A DNA stretch of 64,000 nucleotides from Streptomyces chrestomyceticus JCM 4735 (GCF_003865135.1 NZ_BHZC01000001.1:3038001-3102000), one strand, 5' to 3'; positions 19,748-29,210 are shown, numbered from the stretch's first letter. Program-made: numbers and translations. The notes: generated by a model not told the origin, from the sequence alone.

Positions 19748-19796
19748 CGGTACGGGGACGGGCCGCCCCTCGCGCCGGGCGCCCGTACCCGTACCG
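19748..19796. terminator. Probable terminator between TetR and SDR genes
   Basis: CGGTACGGG / CCCGTACCG arms, 9 bases, with a GC-rich interior that can pair further; lies between convergent stops at 19726 and 19805. Confidence 0.5.
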
Positions 19797-19804
19797 CCTG
19801 TCCC

Positions 19805-20866
19805 TCAGACCTGGTACCGGTCCGCCGCGAACAGGTGCACATGCTCCGCGACCCACTCCGACGTCCGCTTCAGCCCGTCCTCCAGGGACACCTCCGGCGC
19901 CCACCCGGCCCACTCGCGCGCCCGCGAATTGTCCGAAAGCAGTCGCTGGACCTCGCTCCCGGCGGGCCGCAGCCGGGAGCCCTCCACCACCACCTCGGCG
20001 TCCCGCCCGGACGCGGCGATCAGGGCCCGCGCCAGGTCACCGATGGAGATCTCGCGCCCCGTACCGAGATTGACGACCTCGCCCAGCGCCCGGTCGCAGT
20101 CGGCCATCGCCAGGAAGCCGGCCGCGGTGTCGGTGACGTAGGTGAAGTCGCGGGTCGGGGTGAGCGAGCCCAGCCGGATCTCCCGGGAGCCCGCGTGCAG
20201 TTGCGCCAGGATGGTGGGGATGACGGCGCGCGCGGACTGGCGCGGGCCGTAGGTGTTGAACGGGCGGACGACCGTGACCGGCAGCTCGAAGGCGTGCCAG
20301 TGGGAGAGCGCCATCATGTCCGCGCCGATCTTCGAGGCGGAGTACGGGGACTGCGGCTGCAGCGGGTGGTCCTCGCTGATCGGCGCGGTCAGGGCGGTGC
20401 CGTACACCTCGCTGGTGGAGGTGTGCACCAGGCGGCGCACGGAGTGGCGGCGGCAGGCCTCGGCGATGTTCTCGGTGCCCACGACGTTGGTCTGGACGTA
20501 GGCGCCGGGCGAGTCGTAGCTGTACGGGATGCCGATGAGGGCGGCGAGGTGGAAGACCGTGTCGCAGCCGGCGACGGCGTCCGCCACCCGTCCGGCGTCC
20601 CGCACGTCGCCCGCGACCATCTCGACCGGGCTGTCCGGGCCCAGGTAGCGGGCCAGGTGCCCCTTCTCCGCGTACGGCTTGTAGTGCACGAACGCGCGCA
20701 CCTTCGCGCCGTACCCGACGAGCTGGTCCACCAGCGTCGAGCCGATGAAGCCCTCGGCGCCGGTGACCAGGACGGTGCGGTCCTTCCAGCGGGCTTCCAT
20801 GGCGGCGTGGCCGGCGGTGGCGTTGATGGCGGTGGCGTGGTCGGTGGTGCTCATGCGGGTGCTCAT
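19805..20866 (-). CDS. NAD-dependent epimerase/dehydratase (extended SDR)
   Basis: 353 residues. Rossmann motif VTGAEGFIGSTLV (about 33-45), catalytic YSASK (Tyr-x-x-x-Lys) preceded by STSEVYG, and RPFNTYGPRQ: the pattern of nucleotide-sugar 4,6-dehydratases and 4-epimerases. The substrate cannot be told. ATG at 20866 overlaps the stop of the MurG-like gene (ATGA) and has GAGGGAGA upstream, so it is translated with it. The pair suggests that a nucleotide sugar made or altered here feeds the glycosyltransferase. The two genes are divergent from a two-component system. Confidence 0.92.
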   Translation of the reverse strand: MSTRMSTTDHATAINATAGHAAMEARWKDRTVLVTGAEGFIGSTLVDQLVGYGAKVRAFVHYKPYAEKGHLARYLGPDSPVEMVAGDVRDAGRVADAVAGCDTVFHLAALIGIPYSYDSPGAYVQTNVVGTENIAEACRRHSVRRLVHTSTSEVYGTALTAPISEDHPLQPQSPYSASKIGADMMALSHWHAFELPVTVVRPFNTYGPRQSARAVIPTILAQLHAGSREIRLGSLTPTRDFTYVTDTAAGFLAMADCDRALGEVVNLGTGREISIGDLARALIAASGRDAEVVVEGSRLRPAGSEVQRLLSDNSRAREWAGWAPEVSLEDGLKRTSEWVAEHVHLFAADRYQV

Positions 20867-22026
20867 GCGGTCTCCCTCAGGTAGGTGGTGGGGTGGGCTG
20901 CGGGGTGGCCGGCCAGCCGCAGGACCTTGGCGGCCAGCAGGTCGGCGGCGCGCGCGTGGGTGCCCGGGTCGGCGGCCTGGCCCATGGCGGCCAGCCGGGC
21001 GGGGTCGTCGAGCAGCGGGGTGACGAGTGCGTCCAGGCGTTCCGCGGTGGTCTCGGCGTCCGGCAGGAGGACGGCGGCGCCCGCGTCGGAGAGCACCCGC
21101 GCGTTGTGCGTCTGGTGGTCGCCGGGCGCGTGCGGGTACGGGACCAGGACCGCGGGCATCCCGATCGTCGCCAGTTCGGCGACGGTCGCCGAACCGGCCC
21201 GGCACACCACGAGGTCGGCGGCGGCGTAGGCCAGGTCCATCCGGTCCAGGTACGGGACGGCCTCGGCGACCGCCGCGCCGCCCGTCGCCACCAGCCGCTC
21301 CCGGGTCCCGTCCAGCGCCGCGGGCCCGGTCTTGATCAGTAGCCGCAGGTCCGTACGGGTCCGGTGGCGGGCCGCCAGGCCGACCGCGGCTTCGGTGAGC
21401 CGGGCCGCGCCCAGGCTGCCGCCGTTGACGAGCAGCAGCCGGGTGCCGGCCGGCACGCCCAGTTCCCGGCGCGCCCGCTCCCGCAGCGCCGTACGGTCCA
21501 GGTTCGCCAGCGGCCCGACCAGCGGCATCCCGACCGTCTCGGCGCGCTCGCCGCCCGTCAGGTGCGCGCGGCTGCGGTCGAAGGCGAGCGCGATGTGCGG
21601 GGTGAGCCGGGCGGCGAACTTGTTGGCCCGGCCGGGCACCGCGTTGGACTCGTGGACCAGGCTGGGCAGCCCGGCCAGCCGCGCCCCCACGATGACCGGC
21701 GCGCTCGGGTAGCCGCCCATGCCGACCGCGACCTGGGCCTCCTGCTGCCGCAGGATCGAGCGGCACTGCGCGCCCGATTTCAGCAGCGCGGCGGGCAGCA
21801 GATAGCGCTTGGCGCCGAGCGACGGGTCGAAGGGGATCATGTCCACGGTGTGCAGGCGGTATCCGGCCTGCGGGATGAGCCGCGTCTCCAGCCCGCGCTC
21901 CGTACCGACGAAGGAGACCACCGCGTCGGGCACAGCCCGGCGCAGAGCGTCCGCGAGGGCGAGCCCGGGGTAGATGTGGCCGCCGGTACCGCCCGCACCG
22001 ATGACGACTGAGAGTGGTGTGCGCAT
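20863..22026 (-). CDS. MurG-like glycosyltransferase (paralogue)
   Basis: 387 residues, GT28 family. All MurG loops are present: GAGGTGGHIYPGLALADAL, HESNAVPGRANK, VNGGSLGA, and the C-terminal donor site CRAGSATVAELATIGMP with YPHAPGDHQTHNA. MurG adds GlcNAc to lipid I; the housekeeping copy normally lies in the ftsZ/division cluster, which is not here, so this is probably a second copy with a specialised acceptor or sugar. It is coupled to an SDR gene and divergent from a two-component system, 57 bases away. ATG at 22026 lacks a good ribosome site. Peripheral inner face of the membrane expected. Confidence 0.88.
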   Translation of the reverse strand: MRTPLSVVIGAGGTGGHIYPGLALADALRRAVPDAVVSFVGTERGLETRLIPQAGYRLHTVDMIPFDPSLGAKRYLLPAALLKSGAQCRSILRQQEAQVAVGMGGYPSAPVIVGARLAGLPSLVHESNAVPGRANKFAARLTPHIALAFDRSRAHLTGGERAETVGMPLVGPLANLDRTALRERARRELGVPAGTRLLLVNGGSLGAARLTEAAVGLAARHRTRTDLRLLIKTGPAALDGTRERLVATGGAAVAEAVPYLDRMDLAYAAADLVVCRAGSATVAELATIGMPAVLVPYPHAPGDHQTHNARVLSDAGAAVLLPDAETTAERLDALVTPLLDDPARLAAMGQAADPGTHARAADLLAAKVLRLAGHPAAHPTTYLRETA

Positions 22027-22049
22027 GGCCGCCACGCTCGTCAAGCGCC

Positions 22050-22066
22050 CTAAGAAGGTTCTAAGA
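22050..22066 (+). promoter_or_regulatory. Direct repeat CTAAGA, 11-base spacing, likely response-regulator box
   Basis: CTAAGA at 22050-22055 and again at 22061-22066, one helical turn apart, in the 57-base divergent gap between murG-like and the response regulator. OmpR-family regulators bind such tandem repeats. Confidence 0.5.
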
Positions 22067-22083
22067 CGGAGGTTTGGCAGCCT

Positions 22084-22872
22084 GTGTGCATGCCGTCCTC
22101 GCCTGCACCGCACCCCGCGCCCCGGAGCGCCGCCCAGCAGCCCGCCGCCGCGTCCCCGCCGAAGATCCTCGTCGTGGACGACGAACCGGAGGTACGGGCC
22201 GCCGTCGAAGACGGCCTCACCGTGGAGGGGTACGCGGTGCGCGGCGCCGCCGACGGGCTGGCGGCGCTGTCCGAGGTGGCCTCCTGGCAGCCGGACGCGA
22301 TCGTGCTGGACGTGATGATGCCGGTGCTGGACGGCCTGGCGGTCTGCCGGCGGCTGCGCGCGCTGGACGACCGTACGCCGATCCTGGTGCTGACCGCGCT
22401 GGACTCGGTCAGCGAGCGGGTGGACGGGCTGGACGCGGGCGCCGACGACTATCTCGTCAAACCGTTCGCGCTGGACGAGCTGGTCGCGCGGGTGCGGGCG
22501 CTGCTGCGCCGCGCGTCGGCCGGCGCCGCCGACGACACCTCGCTGGCCTTCGCCGACCTGGTCGTCGACCCGCTGACGCGCACCGGCCACCGGGGCGGGC
22601 GGCCGCTGGAGTTCAGCCGTACGGAGTGGGCCCTGCTGGAACTGCTCCTGCTGCACCCCGGGCAGGTGATGCCGCGCGAGGTGATCCTGGAGCGGGTCTG
22701 GGGCCGCGACTTCGGGCCGGACTCCAACTCGCTCGCCGTGTACGTGGGTTACCTGCGCCGCAAACTGGAGGCGGGCGGCGAGGCCCGGCTGGTGTACACC
22801 GTGCACGGCGTCGGCTACCGCTTGGACGAGCCGGGCCAGGCGGGCCGGGGCGGCAGGGCGGGACGGGCGTGA
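22084..22872 (+). CDS. OmpR/PhoB family response regulator
   Basis: 262 residues. After a Pro/Ala-rich N-terminal tail of about 26 residues comes the receiver (ILVVDDEPEVR; phospho-acceptor Asp76 in IVLDVMMP; Thr in VLTALDS; Lys in LVKPF) and a winged-helix domain ending in VYTVHGVGYRLDE. GTG at 22084 is chosen for GGAGG eleven bases upstream; ATG at 22090 is possible. It overlaps the kinase gene by GTGA. Candidate target: the divergent MurG-like/SDR operon. Confidence 0.93.
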   Translation: MCMPSSPAPHPAPRSAAQQPAAASPPKILVVDDEPEVRAAVEDGLTVEGYAVRGAADGLAALSEVASWQPDAIVLDVMMPVLDGLAVCRRLRALDDRTPILVLTALDSVSERVDGLDAGADDYLVKPFALDELVARVRALLRRASAGAADDTSLAFADLVVDPLTRTGHRGGRPLEFSRTEWALLELLLLHPGQVMPREVILERVWGRDFGPDSNSLAVYVGYLRRKLEAGGEARLVYTVHGVGYRLDEPGQAGRGGRAGRA

Positions 22873-24266
22873 GCGGGCGGCGCGGCCTGGGCGCGCGCTG
22901 GCGGCGGCGCCGGCCGCTGCGGACCCGGCTGGCGATCGCCGCATCCGCCGCAGTGGCCTTGGTGGCGGTCGGCATCTGCACGGCGGCGTTCTTCATCATC
23001 CGCTACCAGATGACCCGGCAACTGGAACTGAACCTGGCCCAGACAGCAGCCCAGTACTCCGAGAAGATGCGCACCTGGGGCCCGACTGCGGGCGACACGA
23101 GCTGCCGTTTCCAGGCCGTTCCCTGTGTCCAGTCGGTCCCCTCCGACAAGTCCAGGGACCCGCGCGCCCCTTACGCGCTGCCGGTCGACGACACCACCCG
23201 CGCAGTCGCCGCCGGGCGGCACGCGCCGTACTACAGCGAGCTGACCGTGGCCGGTTACCCGGTGCGCATGTACACCGTGCGGCTGCGCGGCAAGGACGAG
23301 GCGCTCCAGGTCGCACTGCGCACGGACACCGTGCAGCGCGGCGTCCAGAAGGCCGCGCTGGCACTGGCGGGAGTCGGCGGCGCCGGTGTCCTGCTGGCGG
23401 CCGGGCTCGGCTACTGGGTCTCGCGCACCGGCCTGGCCCCGGTCGCCCGCCTCACCGCCACCGCCGAACGCATCGCCGCCACCCGCGACGCCCGGCACCG
23501 CATCGAACTGCCCGCCGGGCCGCCCGGCCGCGAGGACGAGGTCACCCGCCTCGCCGCCAGCTTCAACACCATGCTCGGCGAACTGGAACAGTCGGTCGCC
23601 GCACAGCGCCGGCTGGTCGCGGACGCCTCCCACGAGCTGCGCACCCCGCTGACCGCGCTGCGCACCAACGCCGAACTGCTCGCCCGTGCCGACCGGCTGA
23701 CCGACGCCCAGCGCGACCGCGCGTCCGGCGCCCTGGGCCGCCAGCTCCGCGAGGTCACCACCCTCGTCAACGACCTGATCGAACTGGCCCGGGACGAGGA
23801 GCCGCAGCCGCTGGTGGAACAGGTCCGCCCGGCGGCGCTGCTGGAGCACGCGGTGGAGGCGGCGCGCGGCCACTGGCCGGAGATCACGTTCACCGTACGG
23901 GCCGACGGTGCGGCACACGGGGTGACCGTCCCGGGCGTACCGGCGCGGCTGTCCCGGCTGCTGTCCAACCTCCTGGACAACGCGGCGAAGTTCTCACCGC
24001 CCGGCGGCCCGGTCGAGACGGAACTGGCCCTGGCGGGGGACGCGCTGGAGCTGACCGTACGCGATCACGGCCCCGGCATCACCGCCGAGGACCTGCCGCA
24101 CGTCTTCGACCGCTTCTACCGTGCCGAGACCGCCCGCGCGCTGCCCGGCTCCGGCCTCGGCCTGGCCATGGCCCGCCAGATCGCCCGCGCCCACCACGCC
24201 GAACTGACGGCAGCCCAGGCGCCGGGCGGCGGGGCGCTCTTCCGCCTCCGCTTCCCGGTGGGGTAG
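22869..24266 (+). CDS. Sensor histidine kinase
   Basis: 465 residues. Two membrane segments (LAIAASAAVALVAVGICTAA near 21-45 and ALALAGVGGAGVLLAAGLGY near 165-185) flank an extracytoplasmic domain of about 120 residues with two Cys (TSCRFQAVPCVQ) that may form a disulfide. Then HAMP, H-box DASHELRTPLTAL, N-box NLLDNAAKFS, DHGPGI and GSGLGLAMA. GTG at 22869 overlaps the regulator stop (GTGA). The signal is unknown; neighbouring cell-wall glycosyltransferase genes suggest an envelope signal. Confidence 0.94.
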   Translation: MSGRRGLGARWRRRRPLRTRLAIAASAAVALVAVGICTAAFFIIRYQMTRQLELNLAQTAAQYSEKMRTWGPTAGDTSCRFQAVPCVQSVPSDKSRDPRAPYALPVDDTTRAVAAGRHAPYYSELTVAGYPVRMYTVRLRGKDEALQVALRTDTVQRGVQKAALALAGVGGAGVLLAAGLGYWVSRTGLAPVARLTATAERIAATRDARHRIELPAGPPGREDEVTRLAASFNTMLGELEQSVAAQRRLVADASHELRTPLTALRTNAELLARADRLTDAQRDRASGALGRQLREVTTLVNDLIELARDEEPQPLVEQVRPAALLEHAVEAARGHWPEITFTVRADGAAHGVTVPGVPARLSRLLSNLLDNAAKFSPPGGPVETELALAGDALELTVRDHGPGITAEDLPHVFDRFYRAETARALPGSGLGLAMARQIARAHHAELTAAQAPGGGALFRLRFPVG

Positions 24267-24377
24267 GACGGGACCGTACGGGAGGTTGTACGGGTCCCGG
24301 TCCGGCAACGGCGTACTACCCTGGGCCGGAATCACGGCCGGGTACGGGCCGAACGGGCGGACCGGAAGGGGCGGGCG

Positions 24378-24881
24378 GTGAGCGGACGAGCACGCCGTGC
24401 GCTGCCGGGCGTCCTGCCCCGCGCGCTGGCCGGGCTGTGGGCCGTCCTGCTGGTCCTGGCCGGGACGTCCGGAATGGCGGGCGCCACGTCCGGGCCGCTG
24501 CTGACCGGCTCACCGGCTGCTGCCGCCACAAGTCCGGCAGGCACCACTTCCGGCCCCGCCGGCACCGCTTCCCGGCCATCGTCCGCCGCCGCACCCCAGG
24601 TACTCACGGCACACACCGCGCCCGGCCACCCCCGGGCCGACGCCCGCACCACCCCGGACCGGCCGGTGGCCCGCCAGACCGCCACCGCCCACGTCCAGGC
24701 CGTCCTCCCGCACCCGCGCTTCCCCGGCCTCCCGGGCGCGCTGCCCACCGCGTCCCCGGCGCCCCGCCACTCCCCCTTCGGGTACGGCGAGACCGTCGGC
24801 CCGCGCCAGGAGCGGGCGCCGCCCTGGGCCCGGTACTCCCCGCGCAGCCCGCGCGGACCTCCCTTCGTACGGAGACGCTGA
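24378..24881 (+). CDS. Small secreted Pro/Ala/Ser-rich protein, hypothetical
   Basis: 167 residues. GTG at 24378 is preceded by GGAAGGGG. Residues 10-35 (RALAGLWAVLLVLAGTSGMAGA) look like a signal peptide. The mature part is low-complexity Pro/Thr/Ala/Arg with no domain I recognise. It follows the histidine kinase by 111 bases and precedes secDF by 121. High codon bias agrees with a gene, but low complexity makes this the least certain gene in the neighbourhood. Confidence 0.55.
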   Translation: MSGRARRALPGVLPRALAGLWAVLLVLAGTSGMAGATSGPLLTGSPAAAATSPAGTTSGPAGTASRPSSAAAPQVLTAHTAPGHPRADARTTPDRPVARQTATAHVQAVLPHPRFPGLPGALPTASPAPRHSPFGYGETVGPRQERAPPWARYSPRSPRGPPFVRRR

Positions 24882-25002
24882 CGCCCCAGGCGTACGGCGG
24901 CCCGCAGCACCGGCATGCCCGGCGACGCCCTCGGCGCGCCGTCCCGGCCCGGTGCGCGCGACCGCCCCGCGCCCCGCCTCCGTATCCCTGAAGGGGAACC
25001 CC

Positions 25003-27345
25003 ATGCCGTCCCGCGCTCCGTCGCGGCGGCCCTGGCGTGCGCTGATCGCGCTCGCCGTCGTCGCCGTGTCCCTGTTCTTCGCCCTGACCACCCCCGCCCG
25101 CCTCGGCCTCGATCTCCGCGGCGGTACCCAGATCGTCCTGGAGACCCGGGACTCGCCCACCGCCCGTGCCGACTCCGCCGCCACCGACCGGGCGCTGGAG
25201 GTGCTGCGGCAGCGGATCGACGCGCTCGGCGTCTCCGAACCCTCGTTGTCCCGCTCCGGCGAGAAACGCATCGTCGCCGAACTGCCCGGGGTCCAGGACC
25301 CGAAGCAGGCCGTCGAGGTCATCGGCCGTACCGCGCAACTCACCTTCCACCCCGTGCTCAGCGCCCTCCCGGACCCCAAGGGCACGCCGGAACTGAAGGC
25401 CAAGGACGACCGCACCCGCACCCTCGCCGACCCCGACACGCCCGGCCAGGCCCTGCGGCTCGGTGCGCCCGCGCTGACCGGCGAGGGCGTCAAGGACGCG
25501 GAGGCCGTCTTCGACGCGCAGGGCGGGCGCGGCTGGACCGTCGACCTGTCCTTCCGCGGCGCCGCCGGGGACGCCTGGGCGCGGATCACCGGGCAGGCGG
25601 CGTGCGCGGCGCCCGGCGATCCGGCCCGGCGGGTCGCGATCGTGCTGGACGACCGGGTGATCTCCGCGCCCGGCATGCAGCAGAGCGTGCCGTGCAGGAC
25701 CGGCATCGCCGGCGGCAACGCCCAGATCACCGGCGGCTTCAGCGACACCGAGGCCCGCGACCTGGCGGCTCTCGTCAAGGGCGGCGCCCTGCCGGTGCCC
25801 GTCGAGGTCGTCGAACAGCGCACCGTCGGCCCGACGCTGGGCGCCGACGCGATCAAGGCCAGTGCCACCGCCGCCGTCATCGGCCTGCTCTGCACCGGCG
25901 TGTTCGTCATCGTCGTCTACCGGCTGCTGGGCGCACTGGCCACGGTCGCCCTCGCCGCGTACGGACTGATCTCGTACGCCGTGCTCGTCGCCCTCGGCGC
26001 CACCCTCACCCTCCCCGGCCTGGCCGGTTTCGTGCTCGCGATCGGTATGGCGGTGGACGCCAATGTGCTGGTCTTCGAGCGGGCCAGGGAGGAGTACGCG
26101 CGCCGCGCGGCCCGTTCCGGCGGTGATCTGCGGCGCCCGCTGCGCGAGGGCTTCGGCAAGGCGTGGAGCGCGATCCTCGACTCGAACGTCACCACGCTGC
26201 TCGCCGCCGGCCTGCTGTTCCTCTTCGCCACCGGACCGGTCAAGGGCTTCGGCGTCACGCTGTCCATCGGGGTGCTGGCCTCGATGGTCTCGGCGCTGGT
26301 CATCACCCGGGTGCTGGCGGGCTGGGCGGTGCGCCGGGGCTGCGTACGGCGGCGGCCCGCGATCACCGGCATGGCGTCCGAGGGGCGGGTACGCCGCTGG
26401 CTGGCGCGTCGCGAACCGCGGCTGATGCGAAGGCGCCGCACCTGGCTGGGCCTCGGCGCCGGTCTCCTGCTCTTCGCCGTCGCCGGAATCGGTGTTCGCG
26501 GGCTGGAGTTCGGCGTGGAGTTCACCGGCGGCCGGCTCGTCGAGTACAGCACCAGCCGTACGGTGGACGCCGAGACGGCGCGCGAGGCGGTCTCGGCGGC
26601 GGGCTTCCCCCGCGCGGTCGTCCAGGAGTCGGGGGACGGCGGCATCGCCGTACGTACCGAACAGCTCACCGACGCCGAGCAGGACCGTATCCGCGCGTCC
26701 CTCCAGAAGCCCGGCGGCACGGTCGAGGTCGAACGGGACGAGAAGATCGGGCCCAGCATGGGCAGCGAGCTGCGCGGCAAGGCACTGATCGCGCTGGGTA
26801 TCGCGGTCGCCGCCCAGTTGATCTATCTGAGCATCCGGTTCCGCTGGACGTTCGCGACGGCCGCGGTCCTCGCCATGGTGCAGGACGTCGTGCTGGTGGT
26901 GGGCCTGTTCGCCTGGCTGGGCAAACCGGTGGACAGCGTCTTCCTCGCGGCGCTGCTGACCGTCGTCGGCTACTCCGTCAACGACACGGTCGTGCTCTTC
27001 GACCGCGTACGGGAACTGCGGCGCGCCGCCAAGGGCGACCGGGCCGCGCGCGGTCCGGAGGGGCTCGCGCGCCTCGCCGACCGGGCGATCGTGCAGACCG
27101 TGCCCCGCACCGTGAACACCGGCATGGGTGCCCTGTTCGTCCTCGCCGCCCTCGCGGTGCTGGGCGGCGACTCACTGGCCGACTTCTCCGTGGCGCTGCT
27201 GGCGGGCGTCCTGTTCGGCATCGCCTCGACGATCTTCACGGCCACCCCGGCCGCCGTCGTCCTGGAGAGCCGCCACCCGGGCCCGGAGGCACCCGCCGCC
27301 CGCCCGCGGGACAAGGCCGGGGCCGGGAACGGCGCGGTGGTCTGA
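25003..27345 (+). CDS. secDF: SecD-SecF fusion protein translocase subunit
   Basis: 780 residues. SecD half (about 1-440): LGLDLRGGTQIVLE, the periplasmic P1 domain with ELPGVQDP, TVGPTLGADAI and the membrane motif IGMAVDANVLVFERAREE. SecF half: EFGVEFTGGRLVEYS, GPSMGSELRGKA and VVGYSVNDTVVLFDRVRE. It assists Sec export using the proton gradient. ATG at 25003 has GAAGGGG upstream. Separate secD and secF genes normally exist elsewhere in Streptomyces, so this fused form is probably a second, accessory system. It is 121 bases after a small secreted-protein gene and ends at a strong terminator. Confidence 0.93.
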   Translation: MPSRAPSRRPWRALIALAVVAVSLFFALTTPARLGLDLRGGTQIVLETRDSPTARADSAATDRALEVLRQRIDALGVSEPSLSRSGEKRIVAELPGVQDPKQAVEVIGRTAQLTFHPVLSALPDPKGTPELKAKDDRTRTLADPDTPGQALRLGAPALTGEGVKDAEAVFDAQGGRGWTVDLSFRGAAGDAWARITGQAACAAPGDPARRVAIVLDDRVISAPGMQQSVPCRTGIAGGNAQITGGFSDTEARDLAALVKGGALPVPVEVVEQRTVGPTLGADAIKASATAAVIGLLCTGVFVIVVYRLLGALATVALAAYGLISYAVLVALGATLTLPGLAGFVLAIGMAVDANVLVFERAREEYARRAARSGGDLRRPLREGFGKAWSAILDSNVTTLLAAGLLFLFATGPVKGFGVTLSIGVLASMVSALVITRVLAGWAVRRGCVRRRPAITGMASEGRVRRWLARREPRLMRRRRTWLGLGAGLLLFAVAGIGVRGLEFGVEFTGGRLVEYSTSRTVDAETAREAVSAAGFPRAVVQESGDGGIAVRTEQLTDAEQDRIRASLQKPGGTVEVERDEKIGPSMGSELRGKALIALGIAVAAQLIYLSIRFRWTFATAAVLAMVQDVVLVVGLFAWLGKPVDSVFLAALLTVVGYSVNDTVVLFDRVRELRRAAKGDRAARGPEGLARLADRAIVQTVPRTVNTGMGALFVLAALAVLGGDSLADFSVALLAGVLFGIASTIFTATPAAVVLESRHPGPEAPAARPRDKAGAGNGAVV

Positions 27346-27352
27346 CACGGCA

Positions 27353-27388
27353 CCGGGGGCGGGACCGCACACGGCCCCGCCCCCGGTA
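27353..27388. terminator. Bidirectional terminator secDF / icmA
   Basis: Perfect 12-base inverted repeat (ACCGGGGGCGGG) with a 12-base loop between convergent stops at 27345 and 27399. Confidence 0.85.
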
Positions 27389-27398
27389 CGTACCGCCG

Positions 27399-29099
27399 TC
27401 AGAACCCCGCGGGCTCCGTGTACACGCCCCACTCCGCGCGCAGCACGTCACAGATCTCACCGAGCGTCGCCTCGGCCCGTACGGCCGCCAGCATCGGCTC
27501 GATCATGTTGCCGCCGTCGCGCGCGGCGGCGAGCATCGCGTCCAGCGAGGAGCGCACCCGCGCGTCGTCCCGGGCCGCCCTGCGGTCCGCCAGGACCCGT
27601 ACCTGCTCGCGCTCGACCTCGTGGCTGACCCGCAGGATCTCCAGGTCACCGGTGACCGAGCCGTGGTGGCAGTTGACGCCGACGACCTTCTTCTCGCCCT
27701 TCTCCAGCGCCTGCTGGTAGCGGAAGGCGGACTCGGCGATCTCCCCGGTGAACCAGCCGTCCTCGATACCGCGCAGAATGCCGGACGTCATCGGCCCGAT
27801 GGGGTGTTCGCCGTTCGGCACCGCCCGGGCGCCCCGCTCCTTGATCTGCTCGAAGATCTTCTCCGCATCGGCCTCGATCCGGTCGGTCAGCGACTCGATG
27901 AACCACGAGCCGCCCAGCGGGTCCGCGACGTTGGCGACGCCGGTCTCCTCCATCAGCACCTGCTGCGTGCGCAGCGCGATCTCCGCGGCCTGCTCGCTGG
28001 GCAGCGCGAGGGTCTCGTCCAGGGCGTTGGTGTGCAGGGAGTTCGTCCCGCCGAGGACCGCGGCCAGCGCCTCCACCGCCGTACGGACGACGTTGTTGTA
28101 CGGCTGCTGGGCGGTCAGCGAGACACCGGCGGTCTGCGTGTGGAAGCGGAGCCACTGGGCCTTCTCGCTGGTCGCGCCGTACACGTCGCGCATCCAGCGG
28201 GCCCAGATGCGGCGGGCCGCCCGGAACTTCGCGATCTCCTCGAAGAAGTCCAGGTGGGCGTCGAAGAAGAAGGACAGACCGGGCGCGAAGGTGTTCACGT
28301 CCAGGCCGCGGGAGAGCCCCAGCTCCACGTACCCGAAGCCGTCGGCGAGGGTGTACGCCAACTCCTGCGCGGCCGTCGCGCCCGCCTCGCGGATGTGGTA
28401 GCCGGAGACCGAGAGCGGCTTGTACGCGGGGATGCCGCGCGCGCAGTGCTCCATCAGGTCGCCGATCAGGCGCAGGTGCGGCTCGGGCGGGAAGAGCCAC
28501 TCCTTCTGGGCGATGTACTCCTTGAAGATGTCCGTCTGGAGCGTGCCGTTCAGGACGGCCGGGTCGACGCCCTGGCGCTCGGCGGCGACCAGGTACATGC
28601 AGAAGACCGGGACGGCCGGTCCGGAGATCGTCATCGAGGTCGTGACGTCACCGAGCGGGATGTCCTTGAACAGGACCTCCATGTCGGCGGCCGAGTCGAT
28701 GGCGACACCGCAGTGGCCGACCTCGCCGAGCGAGCGCGGGTCGTCGGAGTCCCGCCCCATCAGCGTCGGCATGTCGAACGCCACGGAGAGTCCGCCGCCG
28801 CCCGCCTTCAGGATCATCTTGTACCGCTCGTTGGTCTGCTCGGCGTTGCCGAAGCCCGCGAACTGGCGGATGGTCCACGTACGGCCGCGGTAGCCGGTCG
28901 GGTACAGGCCGCGGGTGAACGGGTACTCCCCCGGCCAGCCGATGCGCTCGAAGCCGTCGACCGTGTCGCCCGGACGGGGGCCGTACGCCGGCTCCACGGG
29001 ATCGCCGGAGAGCGTGGTGAAGTCCGCGTCCCGCTTGCGGGCCGAGTCGTACCGGGCCTGCCAGCGGCGGCGGCCCTCTTCGATCGCGTCAGCGTCCAT
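27399..29099 (-). CDS. icmA: Isobutyryl-CoA mutase large subunit
   Basis: 566 residues, exactly the IcmA length. Interconverts isobutyryl-CoA and n-butyryl-CoA with the small B12-binding subunit IcmB, which is not in this window. Seen: [20 protein letters not shown] with Phe80, and Gln198 in EYIAQKEWL. Known: methylmalonyl-CoA mutase has Tyr and Arg at these sites, while Phe80/Gln198 mark isobutyryl-CoA mutase; so the assignment is well supported. No C-terminal B12 domain is present, as expected for the separate large chain. It links valine breakdown, fatty acid and butyryl/ethylmalonyl units for polyketides. A 20-base palindrome lies 10 bases before the ATG. Confidence 0.95.
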   Translation of the reverse strand: MDADAIEEGRRRWQARYDSARKRDADFTTLSGDPVEPAYGPRPGDTVDGFERIGWPGEYPFTRGLYPTGYRGRTWTIRQFAGFGNAEQTNERYKMILKAGGGGLSVAFDMPTLMGRDSDDPRSLGEVGHCGVAIDSAADMEVLFKDIPLGDVTTSMTISGPAVPVFCMYLVAAERQGVDPAVLNGTLQTDIFKEYIAQKEWLFPPEPHLRLIGDLMEHCARGIPAYKPLSVSGYHIREAGATAAQELAYTLADGFGYVELGLSRGLDVNTFAPGLSFFFDAHLDFFEEIAKFRAARRIWARWMRDVYGATSEKAQWLRFHTQTAGVSLTAQQPYNNVVRTAVEALAAVLGGTNSLHTNALDETLALPSEQAAEIALRTQQVLMEETGVANVADPLGGSWFIESLTDRIEADAEKIFEQIKERGARAVPNGEHPIGPMTSGILRGIEDGWFTGEIAESAFRYQQALEKGEKKVVGVNCHHGSVTGDLEILRVSHEVEREQVRVLADRRAARDDARVRSSLDAMLAAARDGGNMIEPMLAAVRAEATLGEICDVLRAEWGVYTEPAGF

Positions 29100-29109
29100 A
29101 CCCCCGAAT

Positions 29110-29129
29110 TTACTAGGACGTCCTAGTAA
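29110..29129. promoter_or_regulatory. 20-bp perfect palindrome, operator of icmA
   Basis: Half-site TTACTAGGAC followed by its exact complement. On the icmA strand it contains TAGTAA, a plausible -10 element about 10 bases before a start close to the ATG, so a bound protein would block transcription. The regulator is not identified; the MarR gene at 29629 is the nearest candidate. Confidence 0.75.
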
Positions 29130-29186
29130 TTGTCGATGGCTGACGGCCGGAAGTCGCCGAACGGCACCCGTCGGGCCCTACGCGAA

Positions 29187-29210
29187 GGCCGCCGGCGGAA
29201 CCCGGCGGCC
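29187..29210 (-). terminator. Terminator of the DUF3817 gene
   Basis: Perfect 9-base arms (GGCCGCCGG) with a 6-base loop, 33 bases beyond the stop at 29243 on the minus strand. Confidence 0.7.
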
